Assembly (NCBI GenBank): GCA_021234155.1
Contig: JAJEKV010000051.1
Location: 2,666,754 to 2,730,753, forward strand
Direction of reading: 5' to 3'
DNA from: Isoetes taiwanensis
Taxonomy: Eukaryota > Streptophyta > Lycopodiopsida > Isoetales > Isoetaceae
Length of the DNA stretch: 64,000 nucleotides
The position numbers were made by a program, and so were the translations under genes. Under the pieces are notes generated by a model. It ran no database searches and was not told where the DNA came from. It saw only the letters and a program-made list of their open reading frames with translations. Of the stretch, positions 42,880 through 55,045 are shown in pieces. The stretch's first letter is position 1, and each line of letters starts with the position of its first letter.

Positions 42880-45504
42880 GCCGGGGAGATCTTTCAATGT
42901 CTTCCTTGGAGGGATATTTTTAGGCACCCCGTTGGTAGCGTTGGCTCACCATTTTCATCCTCCTTCCACATTCTTATTCCTTTTTGGAATCCACTCTTTA
43001 TGGGTTGGCGCATCTTATATTGCATAATGGGCCATTTCCCATCCATTTTAAATCGGAATAGCAATGGGTCGGTATGGCTTGTTAGGCGTTGGCCTTTATC
43101 GGGGATATATCCCTTGACAAAGCCTTTCAATCACGGAACTTCATCCACAAAATATGGAGCAGGAGACTTTGCATTGCACTTGCTAAACAAGTAAAGCAAC
43201 TCAGGCAAAGTTAGAGCATCCGATGAACTCATTAACGTCGAAAAGTTCCCGAACAATGCATCAATATCGTCATGAGTATGCCCAACCATCATGAAGCCAA
43301 CCTGAATCTCATCGAATACCTTAAGCCATGTCAAATAAGAGAGGTAGGAGAACACATATCTATTTTTATTTTGACCCGATGCATTATCCAACTGTAAGTA
43401 GAGATTTGAGGAAGAGGATTGAAGCCTTCTAAGTTGGCACTAGAAGATGAAGGCATCTTCTCTTGTGTCTGCGCTAGCTTATGTTGAAGTGGTCGAGTAT
43501 CTTTTAGGGCTTGCATCAATTTGCAATCTGTAGTTCTGCTTCCACACAGATCACCACACTTGTCTTCTTAGGCAACTCAAGATAGTGTAGGATCCTAGAA
43601 AGTGATCCAACATGAAAGTTTGAGTCATCCTTCCAAAGATCAAGAGAGAAATGGCCATAAGCCCGTCCACCATGACCATGTGTCAATGCTCTGTCAAAAT
43701 TTGCTCTTCAAGCGATCTCCTCTCAAAGCAGACTTTGCGACATGGTGACTTCTTGGTGTGAGTGTTTTGACCTGATCCATCTTATCATGTATTATGCAAA
43801 GGTGACTTTACGGCGAGACGATGTGATAATGCGCCAATGCCAATATTGACTCCCTCTGAGGGCGTTGTTCCAACATATGTGCCCGCCATTGAATTGAAAG
43901 GTTCGCCTCTCCCTTGTATCTTTTGTTCTTTCCAATTTTCGCTTGATGACTACACATATGTTACACTTGGAGAATCTTTGTATTTTTGCTATCTTTGGCG
44001 TCACGGAAACTCCTTCTTCCAAATATTGTAAAAAGTGGGCAAGGTTACACTCTTTCTGTCAATTCTTCCACCACGGCACCCACTTCCTTATGTATGCTCT
44101 TCTTATTAAGAATGGAAGGAAGTTTGCGAAAATTCTCCCTTATATCATCCTTCCCTTTTTTGCTTCTATGTGGAATGCTCTCCGCATTCTCACTAATGAA
44201 GGTATCAAGCACACTTTCTGTAGCTAGTGTCATAGATCTAGGCTTCTTAGAGCCTGTATTACCATGCTCCGCCCGTTTTCCACCTAACTTTCGAACCTCT
44301 TCCTCCAACTATAAAAGCGTGGTGAGCAACTCCTAAAGCCCGCAGCGCCATGCGAATTGACACACTCCACTCCGAGACCACTACTTTTCGCCTCCGACGC
44401 CTGTATAAGTTACACTCAACACATCAAAAACAAAGCGTAATCACAGCCTTTGCTTGATTGAGAATAAAATTCTTTTCTTAAGGCACATACTTGCTCTTGG
44501 CTCGTTTTTTTGACACATTTGTCCTTGCGGCATGTTGATTTTAGAGCACTCTTGATTGACTTGGGGCGCACATCCTCTCCTCCTTCCTATCCCCCTTTGG
44601 TTCCCCCTCGACCCTCTTCACATATGTATATTTCCTTTTCCTCTTGAATTGCTTCTCAACATCGGCTTCCAAGCACTCAACTTCTAAGTCATCTGTTGAG
44701 AGCATTTCGAGCTTGTAAATGTTGTGAAACTGTCCTACCATCATGAAGCAAAACATCATGGGTCTCCCGGGTTACTAGGATTAGCTATAGGCCTCTCGGC
44801 ACAAGCATGACATGACTGATATTTTGGTTTCCGTTGGATCTATTATGTTACCCTTTGAAAGCCCGACCTTTGATACACCCAAGAACTCATCGTCTATAGC
44901 ATCACGGGGATCACTAAAGACTATATTAAGCCTCTCGAATATTTAGATCTAATTGAGGAATGAAGAATGTAGCATGGCAAACCTAGTAGATACGTTGCGG
45001 GTAGTAGCTGTCTCATCTTGAGGCTTAAACAACTTTGAGACCAAGGCGGGCAGCTAGATTCTCATGACCTCAATCTCCTCTACTATCTCGTCTTCTTCAT
45101 TTGTTCTTTGTGTTGCTTGGTTCACCACGGTGGCGGTGAAAGCCCGATGTCCGTGAGACTCTTGGCGGATGGTGGACTACTAGATGAATCCTCTTACGAA
45201 GAGGGCAAATTGAGGGATCTCGAAGGCGTATCTTCACTTGAGGGGAACTCATTTTGTTTTACATCCCTCTTAGGCCCTTTGAATGAATGTGCCTCTTTTG
45301 CTTCACCAATGTTATGGGGGCCTGGGCTTCGGTCGATGGGATCACGGACTCCGTGACCTCAATAGCTACATTTGAAGGATCTATTTCCTTCCCATGAAGA
45401 GTGGTTCTATTCAAAATATGTCCCAGGGCAACAATTGTCCTTCCAGGCCGAATAGGTTGTGCTGAGGGGAAAAATTGAACTGTTTCAATCAAGCAAGTCG
45501 ACAC
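42880..45504 (-). pseudogene. Transposase-like gene, copy 2
   Basis: On the minus strand, pieces appear in the same order as in copies 1 and 3: GRTIVALGHILNRTTLHGKE at 45430-45370, a lysine-rich segment at 44759-44541, ENAESIPHRSKKGKDD at 44170-44140, SKCNICVVIKRKLERTKD at 43980-43920, DNASGQNKNRYVFSYLSYL and VGHTHDDIDALFG at 43391-43240, and GIRMWKEDENGEPTLPTG near 42960. The catalytic-looking DNAS, HDD and D residues are kept. Many frameshifts and stops make it non-functional. The C-terminal tryptophan-rich part should lie below 42880 but is unreadable. The small gene copy c follows at 41767-42004. Confidence 0.65.
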
Positions 45505-45590
45505 TTTTTAGAACATATGAAATAGACGAAAAATAAGCAATAAATAAGCGAAAATGGCGCCATTTAGTACAAAAGAATAAATTTTGGTCT

Positions 45591-45787
45591 AAATTTGGAG
45601 CCAAATGGCGCCATTTGGTCGAAACGGTGCACTTGGATCAAATGGCGCCATGGCGCCATTTGATCCAAATTCACACCTATGGGACATTCATAGGTGTGAA
45701 TTTGAAAAACAAATGGCGCCATGGCCATTTGATCCAAGTGCACCATTTCGACCAAATGGCGCCATGGCTCTATTTGGCTCCAAATTT
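45591..45787. repeat. Long hairpin with GGCGCC palindromes
   Basis: The left arm 45591-45681 and right arm 45689-45787 are reverse complements with a few mismatches and small indels, around a 7-base loop (45682-45688). Each arm has two smaller palindromes of the type CAAATGGCGCCATGG. The outer ends read AAATTTGGAGCC and GGCTC(C)AAATTT. Confidence 0.9.
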
Positions 45788-46209
45788 ACATTTCAGTCGT
45801 GCACCATGTTCAACCGTATGGCGCTATGGCGCCATTAAGACCAACACACCATAAGGGTGTATTTGGAATAGAATGGCCACAGCCATTTGATCAAAAGGTC
45901 ACATGGGGCAATTTGGCTTAGCTCCATCACAAAATCTACGAGGTGCCTATGTTATGCATTCTTGCTCCCATTCTTTGTATATGTGTCAATAGGCGGGCAT
46001 GCATAACATGGGCACCAATACCAACTTTGCAATTGAAACCAAGGTTCTTAGTTTCCTAGCAGCATTCATATCAGCATTTGAACACGCTATACACATGGCA
46101 GCAATAGAACAGAATTCATACCAGAAAAAGTGGACTTACTTGATATTAGATAGATCCATAGTGGTATGTCTGGGGCGATAGATAGAACGGGGAAAATCAA
46201 GCTGATCCC

Positions 46210-46400
46210 ATGAAGAAAGCGCCAAGGATTCGCCAAGAAAGCCAAAAAAGAAGGATTAAGCCAAGAAGAGAGCGCCAAGAAGAATTCGCCAAGAAGAAAG
46301 CGCCAAGAATCACACAGGATTTCTGTGGCGCCAAGAAGAAAGCGCCAAGAATCACACAGGATTTTACGTGGCGCCAAGAAGAAAGCGCTGACGAAGACGC
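46210..46400. repeat. Tandem AAGAAAGCGCCAAGAA-type repeat
   Basis: About seven occurrences of (A)AGCGCCAAGAA and two of a longer unit with AATCACACAGGATTT. It is followed by G+C-rich GGGCATGGGCG words at 46740-46865. No coding assignment. Confidence 0.75.
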
Positions 46401-47158
46401 ATCGCCTTTGCAAAGTTTACGCCTATCGCCCTAAGAAAAAAGCGGCTTATATCGGCGGTATTTGAGACCTAACAGCGGAGTTCGAAAGCGCTGAACCATG
46501 GCATCGAAAATGCGTCTGCGTCGTGGCATGGTCGCATTAAGTGTGAGCGAGGGAGACAAAAGGGGAGCTTTAAATGCAAAGTACAATTTTAAAGCGGACG
46601 ATTCAAATTTGGACAGTGTGATCAAATTTCAATTCTGGGGGAATTTTGACTTTTATGTTAATTTGGTGGTAGGGAATTTTGAATTTTATGTTCAAATTTG
46701 GGGCCGGGCGTTAGGGCGGGAAATATTCAATTTCAAATTTCAAATTGTGGCGGGCATGGGCGCTGGATATGCGATGCAGGCTGGCATGGCGCTGGACGGG
46801 CCCGGGCGGGCATGGGCGGGCATGGGCATGGCTGGGCCGGGCATGGGCATGGCGAGCCGGGCGTAGTTGGCGCTTTGTGTAATTACCGCGAAGGCAAGCA
46901 GCGGCCCAAAAGTTTCTTATGCCTTACTTTTTTACGAAGCTTCTCATTCGGTTTTTAGTTTTCGATTCGGCTCCTAAGCGCCTCGACCTTAGCCGCCCGG
47001 TGCCAGTAGCCTAGCGCCGGCGCCCTAAGCGCCCAGCGCCCTAAAGCAACCCCTTTTAGTCGTTTTTTTTTCCGGGTTTTACGGCGCCATTTCCCCGATT
47101 TGGTGCCTCAACACATCAAGCTACACACCGGTTTTGGGACCAAATTCAAAAATTTCGA

Positions 47159-48301
47159 AATGGAAATCGACAATTCTGGAGCACCTCAGAATGTGGAGAC
47201 AGCGGCTAGCGCACCTCAAGGGACAGGTATGTCATCTACTTGCATTGCTTTGTTTGGGCTAAATGGCGCCACCGCGCCATTTAGATGCCTGGTAGCCAGT
47301 TTAGGGTCTTATAGTTGACAAATGGCGCCATGGCGCCATTTGGATGCCTGGTAGCCAGTTTAGGTCTTATAGTTGACAAATGGCGCCATGGCGCCATTTG
47401 GATGCCTGAGTGCACTTTAGGAGTCAGCTTTCTTTAGGATGCACAGTTTGCTTACCACGGGGGCCTTGTTGTTAGCAAATGGCCATGGCCATTTGATGTC
47501 TATTAACTTACCATAGGGCCTTGTTGTTGGCAAATGGCAAATGTTTCATTTGACACCATAGACCATTGTTGTTGGCAAATGGGCCATAAGCCATTTGATG
47601 TCTATTAGCTTACCATAGGGCCTTGTTGTTGGCAAATGGCGCCATGGCGCTATTTTTATCTGCGTCCAGTCCATTAACACTAATGGAGTCATTCGCATAT
47701 GTATTCTCCTACAAATCACAGGTGCCTCGACCCAGTCAGAGCCACTCTCCTTCCAACCATCTTCCGCGAATATTTGGAAGGGGAGGGGCTCGGGCTGGCA
47801 AAAGGCCGATTCACGACAAGCGCATAGATTAGCATACGAGGCTGCTTTCATGTGATTATGCACGACTTGTCATGTGATTATGCGACTTCGGATGCAAATG
47901 AAAGCCCGCGGCGCCATTTGCCACCCAGCGATTATGCGCACGCTTGTTAAAACCATTTACCGATGCCTCTTTGTTACTGATGCCCCTTTGTTGCAGCTAT
48001 CTTACGTGCAGAAACACAATTTCAATCCGACCAGACTATCATGCTGATAGACAGGTACTGGTGCATGGAAGTAATGCGGGTGAGCCCCTCTACTGCTACA
48101 GGCTCGAAAGGAGGCTGCGGGAAGAAGCTACTGCCTCTCCTTATAAAGGGAGACAGGACCGAAGCTTGTAGGAATTTACCGGCCGGTATCTTGGTCCACA
48201 TGAAGATGGTTACCAAGCGGTCGCGAGGATTGGATCGGGTGGTGCGTGAGGATACTTTGAAGCAGAGAATAATTGTCTACTATGTGGATTTGGAAGTTTT
48301 A
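47159..48301 (+). pseudogene. Upstream exons of the palindrome-unit gene (unknown family)
   Basis: Exon 1 runs from ATG at 47159 to a donor at 47228 (GGGACAG then GTATGT): MEIDNSGAPQNVETAASAPQ. A good acceptor at about 47721 (CAAATCACAG) continues in phase with GASTQSEPLSFQPSSANIW, KGRGSGWQKADSRQAHRLA, to a stop near 47870. A third exon-like piece at about 48000-48080 reads ETQFQSDQTIMLIDRYWCME before GTGAGC. The order and spacing suggest a spliced gene whose later part is at 48600-51433, but the full joining is not proven. The intron 47228-47721 carries the palindromic repeats. Confidence 0.35.
47265..47660. repeat. Tandem repeats with palindromic cores inside an intron
   Basis: Two repeat types follow each other. 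Type 1 has period 58-59 with GATGCCTGGTAGCCAG (47284, 47343) and core ATGGCGCCATGGCGCCAT. Type 2 has GGCCTTGTTGTT(A/G)GCAAATGG with varied cores: GGCCATGGCC, GGGCCATAAGCC, and GGCGCCATGGCGC. The core sequence varies but usually stays palindromic. Confidence 0.85.
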
Positions 48302-48599
48302 TGATCCCACTTTAATGTTTGCTAGCATTGCAAATGTAGCTGGTTCTAACAAAGAAGCAAAATTTGGGCGCTGCCGTCATTACTTGACTTTGAAGAAGTC
48401 GACATCAAAGGCCCACAAGAAATCTTGAGGGGCTTTATGATTCTTCAAATCGGATGAGCGAAGTCGAAAAACTTCGCCTTCATTCGTTGTCAAAGCATTA
48501 GCCCAAGAGAAACTACCCGCCATTGTTGACGGCACGGCTAAAAACAAGTTAGCAAGAAGAAGACAAGACAACCTAAGGAGACACACGAATCGAGAAAGA

Positions 48600-51433
48600 C
48601 TCCTCATCTTCTCATCGAGGATGTTGTCCAGAACCCGAGGAAGGAAAGGCGGCGGGCAAGAGGAAAGTTAAGAGAAAGAAGAGGCAAGCGAAGAAGGAAG
48701 AGAAGGAAGAGGAGGAAGAGGAAGAGAAGGAAGAGAAGGAAAAGGAAGAGAAAGATAAGAAGGAAAAGAAGGAAAAGAAAAGGGAAAGGAAAGAAAAGGA
48801 TAGGGAAGGCAAGGGGCAGAAGGAAGGAAAGGCGAGACAGGAAAAGGAGGGAAAGGAAGTGGAGACAGAGAGGAAATGGGTGGGAAAAGAAGAAGCAAAA
48901 GGCTGGAGACCTCTGAGAAGGAGAGGACACCTAAGAAACAAAGGAGAGCGACTCGGACTCCAAGTCCTGCTGGAAGTCCTAGAAGTGGTGGTGAACCTCC
49001 GAGCCCAAGGCATAGCCCGGATCCTGCGACCACACCGGCCAAAAGGGTCCCCATTAAGAAGCCAAAGGCAAAGAAGCTCACCTTAAGAATAGCTCAGCAC
49101 TTGCTAGAGGTGCCTTCAAATCTTAAGGTGGAAAGGTCAGAAGAGGAAAAGATGGCAGAGAATACATTGCAAAAAATTTACGATCACCGGCATCTGTTTC
49201 CTCTGGGTGTCACATTTATAAAAAAAATAGACGTGTTCAAACTATATCAAGGGCCAGCAAATCTGACATCTAGACCATGGAATATGGAGCACGTCAAAAC
49301 ATTAGTGGAGTCCTTTCAGAGAGACCCACATCCAGTGTTCACTCCCGCCGATGTGATTCCATTCAATCCCCTCACAAACAAACTGGTCGCTTGGAAAACC
49401 GAGGATGACCTCATGGGGATGCACTATTATATAGTGAATGGCAATCATTCGATTATGGCTGCTTTCGGCTTGTATGTAGAAGACTTCGGACAAAACAAAG
49501 TCCCAAGAGCAAATGTCAAAGATTTACCTTCAGCGGAATTGCCGAAGTCTTATCCGCGCGATCAGCGAAGCGAGGAATACTGCGGCTTCGGTTGTGAAGT
49601 CAATGATATCACTGCGAAGACTATTTTCAAAGAGCCCTTCATTGATAACATAACCCACTGCGGCGACAATATGCTCTATCGCGGGAAGCCCGATCCATCG
49701 GGGCCGGGGCGATCACGCTCACGAACCATACAAGGTACATCTTTGTTTGTAATCTTGGCAAGATTAGCAAATGGCCTTGGCTAAATTTCATTTGCTCACT
49801 AAATGTCGTTCAAGGCTAACTTCTTGTTGTTTCCAGCGTTATTTGGCTTTGGCTGAAGTTACCATGCGTGGTAAGCATCCAAAAGATTTCAACCAGTGGG
49901 TCTTCATGCCAGAGGATATTTTTCAGTTATTCACCCTATGGAACTTGTGAAAATCTTGCAAGCTGCAAGATAACAAGGGACAAACTATTACTTATGGCGG
50001 GCAAAAGATCATGACTACTTGGTCGAGACCTACGAGGTGCATGAGGGGTCTCGACTACGAAGGCTGTCGGGTTTTGTTCGAGGAAGTCTTTGGATGGGAA
50101 GACCTTCGTCAAGGTCACGGTGATTATCTGGTAAGCAATTCTTCAAGGGAAGGGCAAAGACACTAAGATCCATATCTTTCTTGAAGAAGGAGATTTTTGA
50201 ATACGTGAAGGAAAATTTTCGAGGAAGTTCAAATCCTTCAGCGATCTCGATTACAAAGATCGGGCCGAGGATGCCGACCTGATTTCTATGGCCACCTTGC
50301 ATAGTAAGTGGGTTGAAACTGGAGTGGGCAAGGAAGGCGTTTTCGGTAACGTGCCACCAGCATTGGCAAGATTCATACATAATCTTTGTCTTGCGAGAGA
50401 GGATGAAGACTTCCGTTCGCGGTTGAACCGCACGCGGCGAGGGGCAAGTTGTTTGCACTCTGTACAAAGCATCCTTGATTGCCCTGGACACTAGAGGGAT
50501 ATTTCCAATGTGGGACAAAACCACATTATCTAATTTCTTTAATACAGCTGTAAAGAACACCACAGCTGATTCTTTTTGGATAGTGGTCTTTGCAAGGCGA
50601 GCATAACTTTTGATTTCATCGTGTTGGATGATCCGGATTCCGGATCCAAAGTTTTTATTGGCACGTATGAGGGCCGAATACAAAATCCGGCTCCCCGGGG
50701 AGTTCGGAGGTCCATGCATTAGTGTACGCCACAAAAATTCAGGCCACCGCGGGTCATCCTGTCGATGAAATTGACCTCAAATTTCCCTTCAACGATCATC
50801 CTCAAGAAGCGCCACCGGTTCTGTGCCCTAACGAAGAAGGCGAAAGAGGTGGAGAGCGAGGCTATGGCGGGAAAGCTCAGCTTGGCGATTCAGTGCATAC
50901 CGGCAAGGCTTGCCGAGGGGGACATAATCATGAGAAACCGGTGGGGCCGCCACATGTTCCTACCTCGTGCGAGAAAATGGTACCGCCGAGAACAGGGGGT
51001 GTTTGATTACTTCTCTCCGTGGTTTTTTTTGGCGGGCTTCATTGATGAATAAAAGATTTTGCATTGTGTTCGAAAGTGACCGGTTAGCGGGGACTGCCTA
51101 AGGGGATTCTTGATAGGCTTGACCGCTCTTTGAATCCTATCATCGCAGGCAGTTCCCTCTGAGAGACAAAAGGTCTTTGTTGTTGAAGAAGCTGTCGATC
51201 CACCTAATCCAGAGATGCCCGAAGCTCCACCCGATGTGGACTATGATGTGATCAAGAACACCCAATTCGATCTGGACTTTCTTAGTGATCCCAATTTCAC
51301 TGCCACAGCGTTCGAGAGCTTTCAGGGAGATCCTATGGTTGCTTCTTCTAGCCATGGCGCTGTCAATACGGAACCTGCTCCTGATGTGGAACCTGATCCT
51401 GATGCGGAACCTGATCCTGATGCGGAGCCCTGA
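48600..51433 (+). pseudogene. Multi-exon gene with KE-rich region and ParB/sulfiredoxin-like segment, broken
   Basis: A lysine/glutamate-rich stretch (48630-48860) is followed, after a one-base frame change near 48870, by 48876-49738: basic SPRSGGEPPSPRHSPDP, then LTLRIAQHLLEVP, VFTPADVIPFNPLTNK and YYIVNGNHSIMAAFGLYVED. The last block resembles the nucleotide-binding loop of the ParB/sulfiredoxin fold (VIDGNHR.AA); this is a motif-level guess. After an intron to about 49837, a frame reads RYLALAEVTMRGKHPKDFNQ; as spliced, the phase is off by one. More pieces are MRGLDYEGCRVLFEEVFGWE near 50040, GVGKEGVFGNVPPALARFIH near 50325-50385 and IVLDDPDSGSKVFIGTYEGR at 50620. A last exon (51150-51433) ends in PDPDAEP repeats. 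The function is unknown. Confidence 0.45.
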
Positions 51434-53798
51434 ATTTTGTGTGATTGTAATTTAAATTGTACAATAATCCTTTTGTAAACAGACTCTCTCTTTCGAGTCC
51501 TTGCCTGTTGTGGCAAATTTTTTGATATGCAAATCTATGAATTTAGAATTTTTAACTAATTTTGTGATGTTTTGTTTCTTTAGCTTCATTATATGCTCTC
51601 TTAGTATTTTTAATGGCGCCAATAAATGACGTTTTAGAGGCATATTTTTTCTAAATGGCGCCATAATTGCTCAAAAAATTGGCATAAAATGGACTAAAAA
51701 GGATTTTCGTTCCTAATTGGAATCACGAAATTTCTCATTTTAATGAAATTGTGCTTATGCTTGGCAATGTTATTGCATATTGATAAATGCCCAATGTTGC
51801 AGCATTTTTTTGTCTTCTGTTGAGCAAGAATACATTATTTAAGGATGCGAACTGCCTAAATTATTTTCTAAGTTAAACTTATTTGTTTAATTGCTTGAAT
51901 TTATATTCCAAACATGACATCAATGCAATGGATGTTATCCTCATCATATTGTAATGATGCTATCTTTGCTCAAAATTTTCATCCTAGAGGCTATGCATTG
52001 ACAAATTCCTTGACCTTGGCAAGTAGGTATACTTGGCTCTGAATCTATCAGATGGCCATAATAAATCCATGCTAACTATCTAGTGCAAGCTTGACGTGCA
52101 GCGTTGAGCAAATCCAAAAAGGCATCCGCAACAAAACCTAACATGATGTATCTTAGAGGATAAAATGCTGATATTATCATAAACACGAAGAAATAGATGC
52201 CATAAACTCCCACCTAATTTCATGTCCTCTAATAGAGAGAAAATATCACTAATTTGTAAGTAACTCCATTTACAACAAGTAACGTATGTTCCAATGCATC
52301 TGATTTTGGCTAAATACCTTCATATCTGATATAAAGGATGCTGTTAGAAATGCAAAGATATTATGATCAAGTTCATGATCATAGTAGAAAGCAACTTTGA
52401 AGAAATAGCAATGTTGCTAAGGATGGAGTTGGCGCATTTCCATTTCCAGCATGGAAGGGTACCACGTCCATTAGAATCTATGTGAAACTGCAGATTAGTT
52501 AATAGGGCTAAGCTAATACAATCTACTTTAAAGAGACTATGCAAGGGATCAGTAATGAAATTCTTTTGATAGTTTGATTGAATGCACATCTTATTTACTT
52601 GCTAAGTTCGATGCAAACAGTAGCAAGAAAGAACAATAGGTGCTAAACAAAACATGTGAAAAGGACATAAAACAAAAGCAATATTGAAACTAAATGCAAT
52701 ACTGAAATATAAGAACTAAATTAATGATGTTAATCTCACTAATTTTAAATGATGTTAAGGTCACTAATTTAAAATGTACGTTGTCGAACAAATATGTTTA
52801 CCTTGGCAAGGAAGAGGCTTTTTGCTTAAAGATATGCCTTTGGGTTGCATCTTTGCATTTCTTCATCCCTGTTATGCCATTAGCAAAATGAAAGCCTACA
52901 ACTTCGCAATAAAAGCCTATAGCAAATAATCACAAAACTCAAATACTGTATGTGCATGCTAGAATTCTAAACAATCGGACACTACTAGATATTTAGTCAC
53001 AAAAGCATAAAGCCATGGAGCAAAGTCTATCTGCATAAGATGCATGAGAAGAAATAGCCAGATCAGAACTTTTTCTAGCATGTCATAAACACAGTCTCTA
53101 AGATAAGTGGTATATGCCTGCATGATGCTAAAGGAATTGCAAGAGATGTATCAGATCTCTGCTTCAAATCACAAGGTTATGGGGCTGCATATGAACAGAA
53201 AAATACAAATTAAAGAAGTTCCACAACAGTTAATTTTCGCAGACATGCTTATAGTTGTGACAATGTAGAGCATTTTACCTGAAATTCTAGCCCTTTGAAA
53301 CAACAAACCATTGCTATGTGGATCTAACAACTCAAAGCAAGCAATGAAATCAAGTTAGGAGGCACCGGAAGTACCAAACTATAGAAGAGGAAAGACCTGG
53401 AAAAGTCCAAAGGTAAAAAGAAAAGGGAACTGTATAAGAAAAGATCACAGATTAAAGCCAGAAGAAAAAACCCAGAGTTTCAAGTATATTTAACTAACGT
53501 ATCTTATGTGCATGAATGAATCGCTATATGATTAAGATAAAAGCTTTTCAGTTTGAGTGCCCTCACCAAAGAAGAAATGGAACTTTGCACAAAAATATGG
53601 ATTTGTGGATGTGAATGCCCCACAAAAGCAAAAATGCTTGCTGCATAGAACTTATTGGCAGAGAATAAATCGTGCAAAGCCTAGACTTAATGCATTGTTT
53701 GCGGGAAACAATAACCGATATGAAGCAAACTCTAAAGGCAAAATTGGAAGGCAAAATATGCAACCATCAGGCTTGAAGATATAGACTGCCTCCCTGCT
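51434..53798. other. A/T-rich stretch without recognised genes
   Basis: The first 230 bp hold two more GGCGCC words (51614 and 51655), which may mark the right border of the palindrome unit. The rest to about 53550 shows no coding pattern. A 75-residue open frame at 53557-53784 (+), rich in Lys and Asn, is not convincing. Confidence 0.5.
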
Positions 53799-54161
53799 TC
53801 ACATTGTATTTTCAAAAATGATGGCATCCCTCGACGTAATGGCAGTTGCAGGTGCTGCGTTACTCGCCGCCCACACAAAAAGAAGGAAAAATCCGCTTGG
53901 AAGAATCCTTTTGACTTGGATATACGGCTTCGGATCTTCTACAACTCTGCCATGGCCGGACCTGCCAAGCATCAAGCTTGCTATATCTGGGCCAAAAAAC
54001 TTGAGTGCAACCTCATCCAAAAATTCATTGGCGATGCTTGTTGAAAAGAAATGCAACCCAACAAGTGGATTGCGAACCCGGCTGGCTCCCGAACTCAATT
54101 TCGGGTGCCGATCGAAGCACCGTACGATACATGCTCGGGATATGGCTTCTCCTATCTCCAT
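53799..54161 (-). CDS. Hypothetical protein or first exon, 120 aa
   Basis: An open frame from ATG at 54161 reads MEIGEAISRACIVRCFDRHP, then FFSTSIANEFLDEVALKFFG, with a hydrophobic stretch near residues 93-110 (SGFFLLFVWAASNAAPATAI) that could span a membrane. The stop is at 53799. I recognise no family. A spliced continuation on the minus strand cannot be ruled out. Balanced composition makes it a better candidate than neighbouring frames. Confidence 0.3.
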   Translation of the reverse strand: MEIGEAISRACIVRCFDRHPKLSSGASRVRNPLVGLHFFSTSIANEFLDEVALKFFGPDIASLMLGRSGHGRVVEDPKPYIQVKRILPSGFFLLFVWAASNAAPATAITSRDAIIFENTM

Positions 54162-54578
54162 TCATATTTTTTTGGGATTTTTGAATTTCCCTAGCCCTTG
54201 ATTTCTAAAACTTAGGATCTAATGGTGAAAGTTAATGCCACGTCAGAGTTTGCTAAGTTGGAGGGGCTATGTAGATAGGCTAGAATTGCAAGAAAGGCTG
54301 TAGACTTGGTTGGGCTGGTGTGGTTGGGCTGGTGTGCTAAAAGAAAATGATTGCCTTTTTCAAAGCTACCCACAAGGTCATCACTCTAGGGAAATACTTT
54401 AAGAACATTAAAGACAACAACCGCATTATTTTACATCCATAGCTGCCAAGGCCATTACTTAAGCCACAAAGCATAGCCAAGCTATAAGGAAATCATAATC
54501 GATTTTTAAAACACAAGCTTGATCATCCAAACCCACAAAAGAGCTACCATTAGCATATTTTCCTTGGAGTATATTGTA

Positions 54579-55045
54579 GGCGCGGGATAGTCTTACCCTG
54601 GTTTGGGTTATCCTGCCCTCTGGGATCCCCAAATGGGATCCCCTCCTCCGGGATCCCCACGCGAGATCCCCTCCTCCGGGATCCCACAGTTAACTGCGCA
54701 GTTAATGCCTTACTGTGCAGTTTTGGCTGTTTTTTTGACCGGATCGGAGCGAGGCTAGTGCAGTGGCGCTCGTTCTGCTTCCTCCTCTACATCTACGTGA
54801 TCCCCTTGCCCTCCCAATTCCGACCAGCTACGAACCGATGCAATGCGATGCGATTCGGTGCCGGATCGAGGGAGAAAATCCCACAACAAGTTTGCCCCAA
54901 AAATCCCTATAAGGGCCAGAATTTTTGCGCAGTAACTGCGCAGTAACCGGGGATCCCGTCCTCCGGGATCACACCTCTTGGGTATCCCGTCCTCCGGTAT
55001 CACCCCTCCGGGATCCCCCAAACCAGGGTAAGACTATCCTGCGCC
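54579..55045. mobile_element. MITE with 9-bp target duplication (Mutator-like), 467 bp
   Basis: The terminal inverted repeats are GGCGC(G/A)GGATAGTCTTA and continue CCCTGGTTTGGG, about 29 bp with one mismatch. The duplication TATATTGTA is exact (54570-54578 and 55046-55054). A 9-bp duplication fits Mutator-like elements. Inside each end are direct and inverted copies of TCCGGGATCCC and a TGCGCAGTTA(A)CTGCGCAGTTA-type block. There is no gene. Confidence 0.88.

Noticed and set aside
45564-45854. Frames on both strands of the 45.6-kb hairpin
   Set aside because: Mirror-image frames (QMAPWRH-like words) arise from the palindromes and need no coding function.
46087-46413. 108-residue minus-strand frame with FFLAPRKILCDSWRFLLG repeats
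   Set aside because: It mirrors the tandem AAGCGCCAAGAA repeat; no family resemblance.
48604-49081. Minus-strand frames rich in Ser, Phe and Leu
   Set aside because: They are the reverse of the lysine/glutamate-rich, GA-rich coding stretch on the plus strand.
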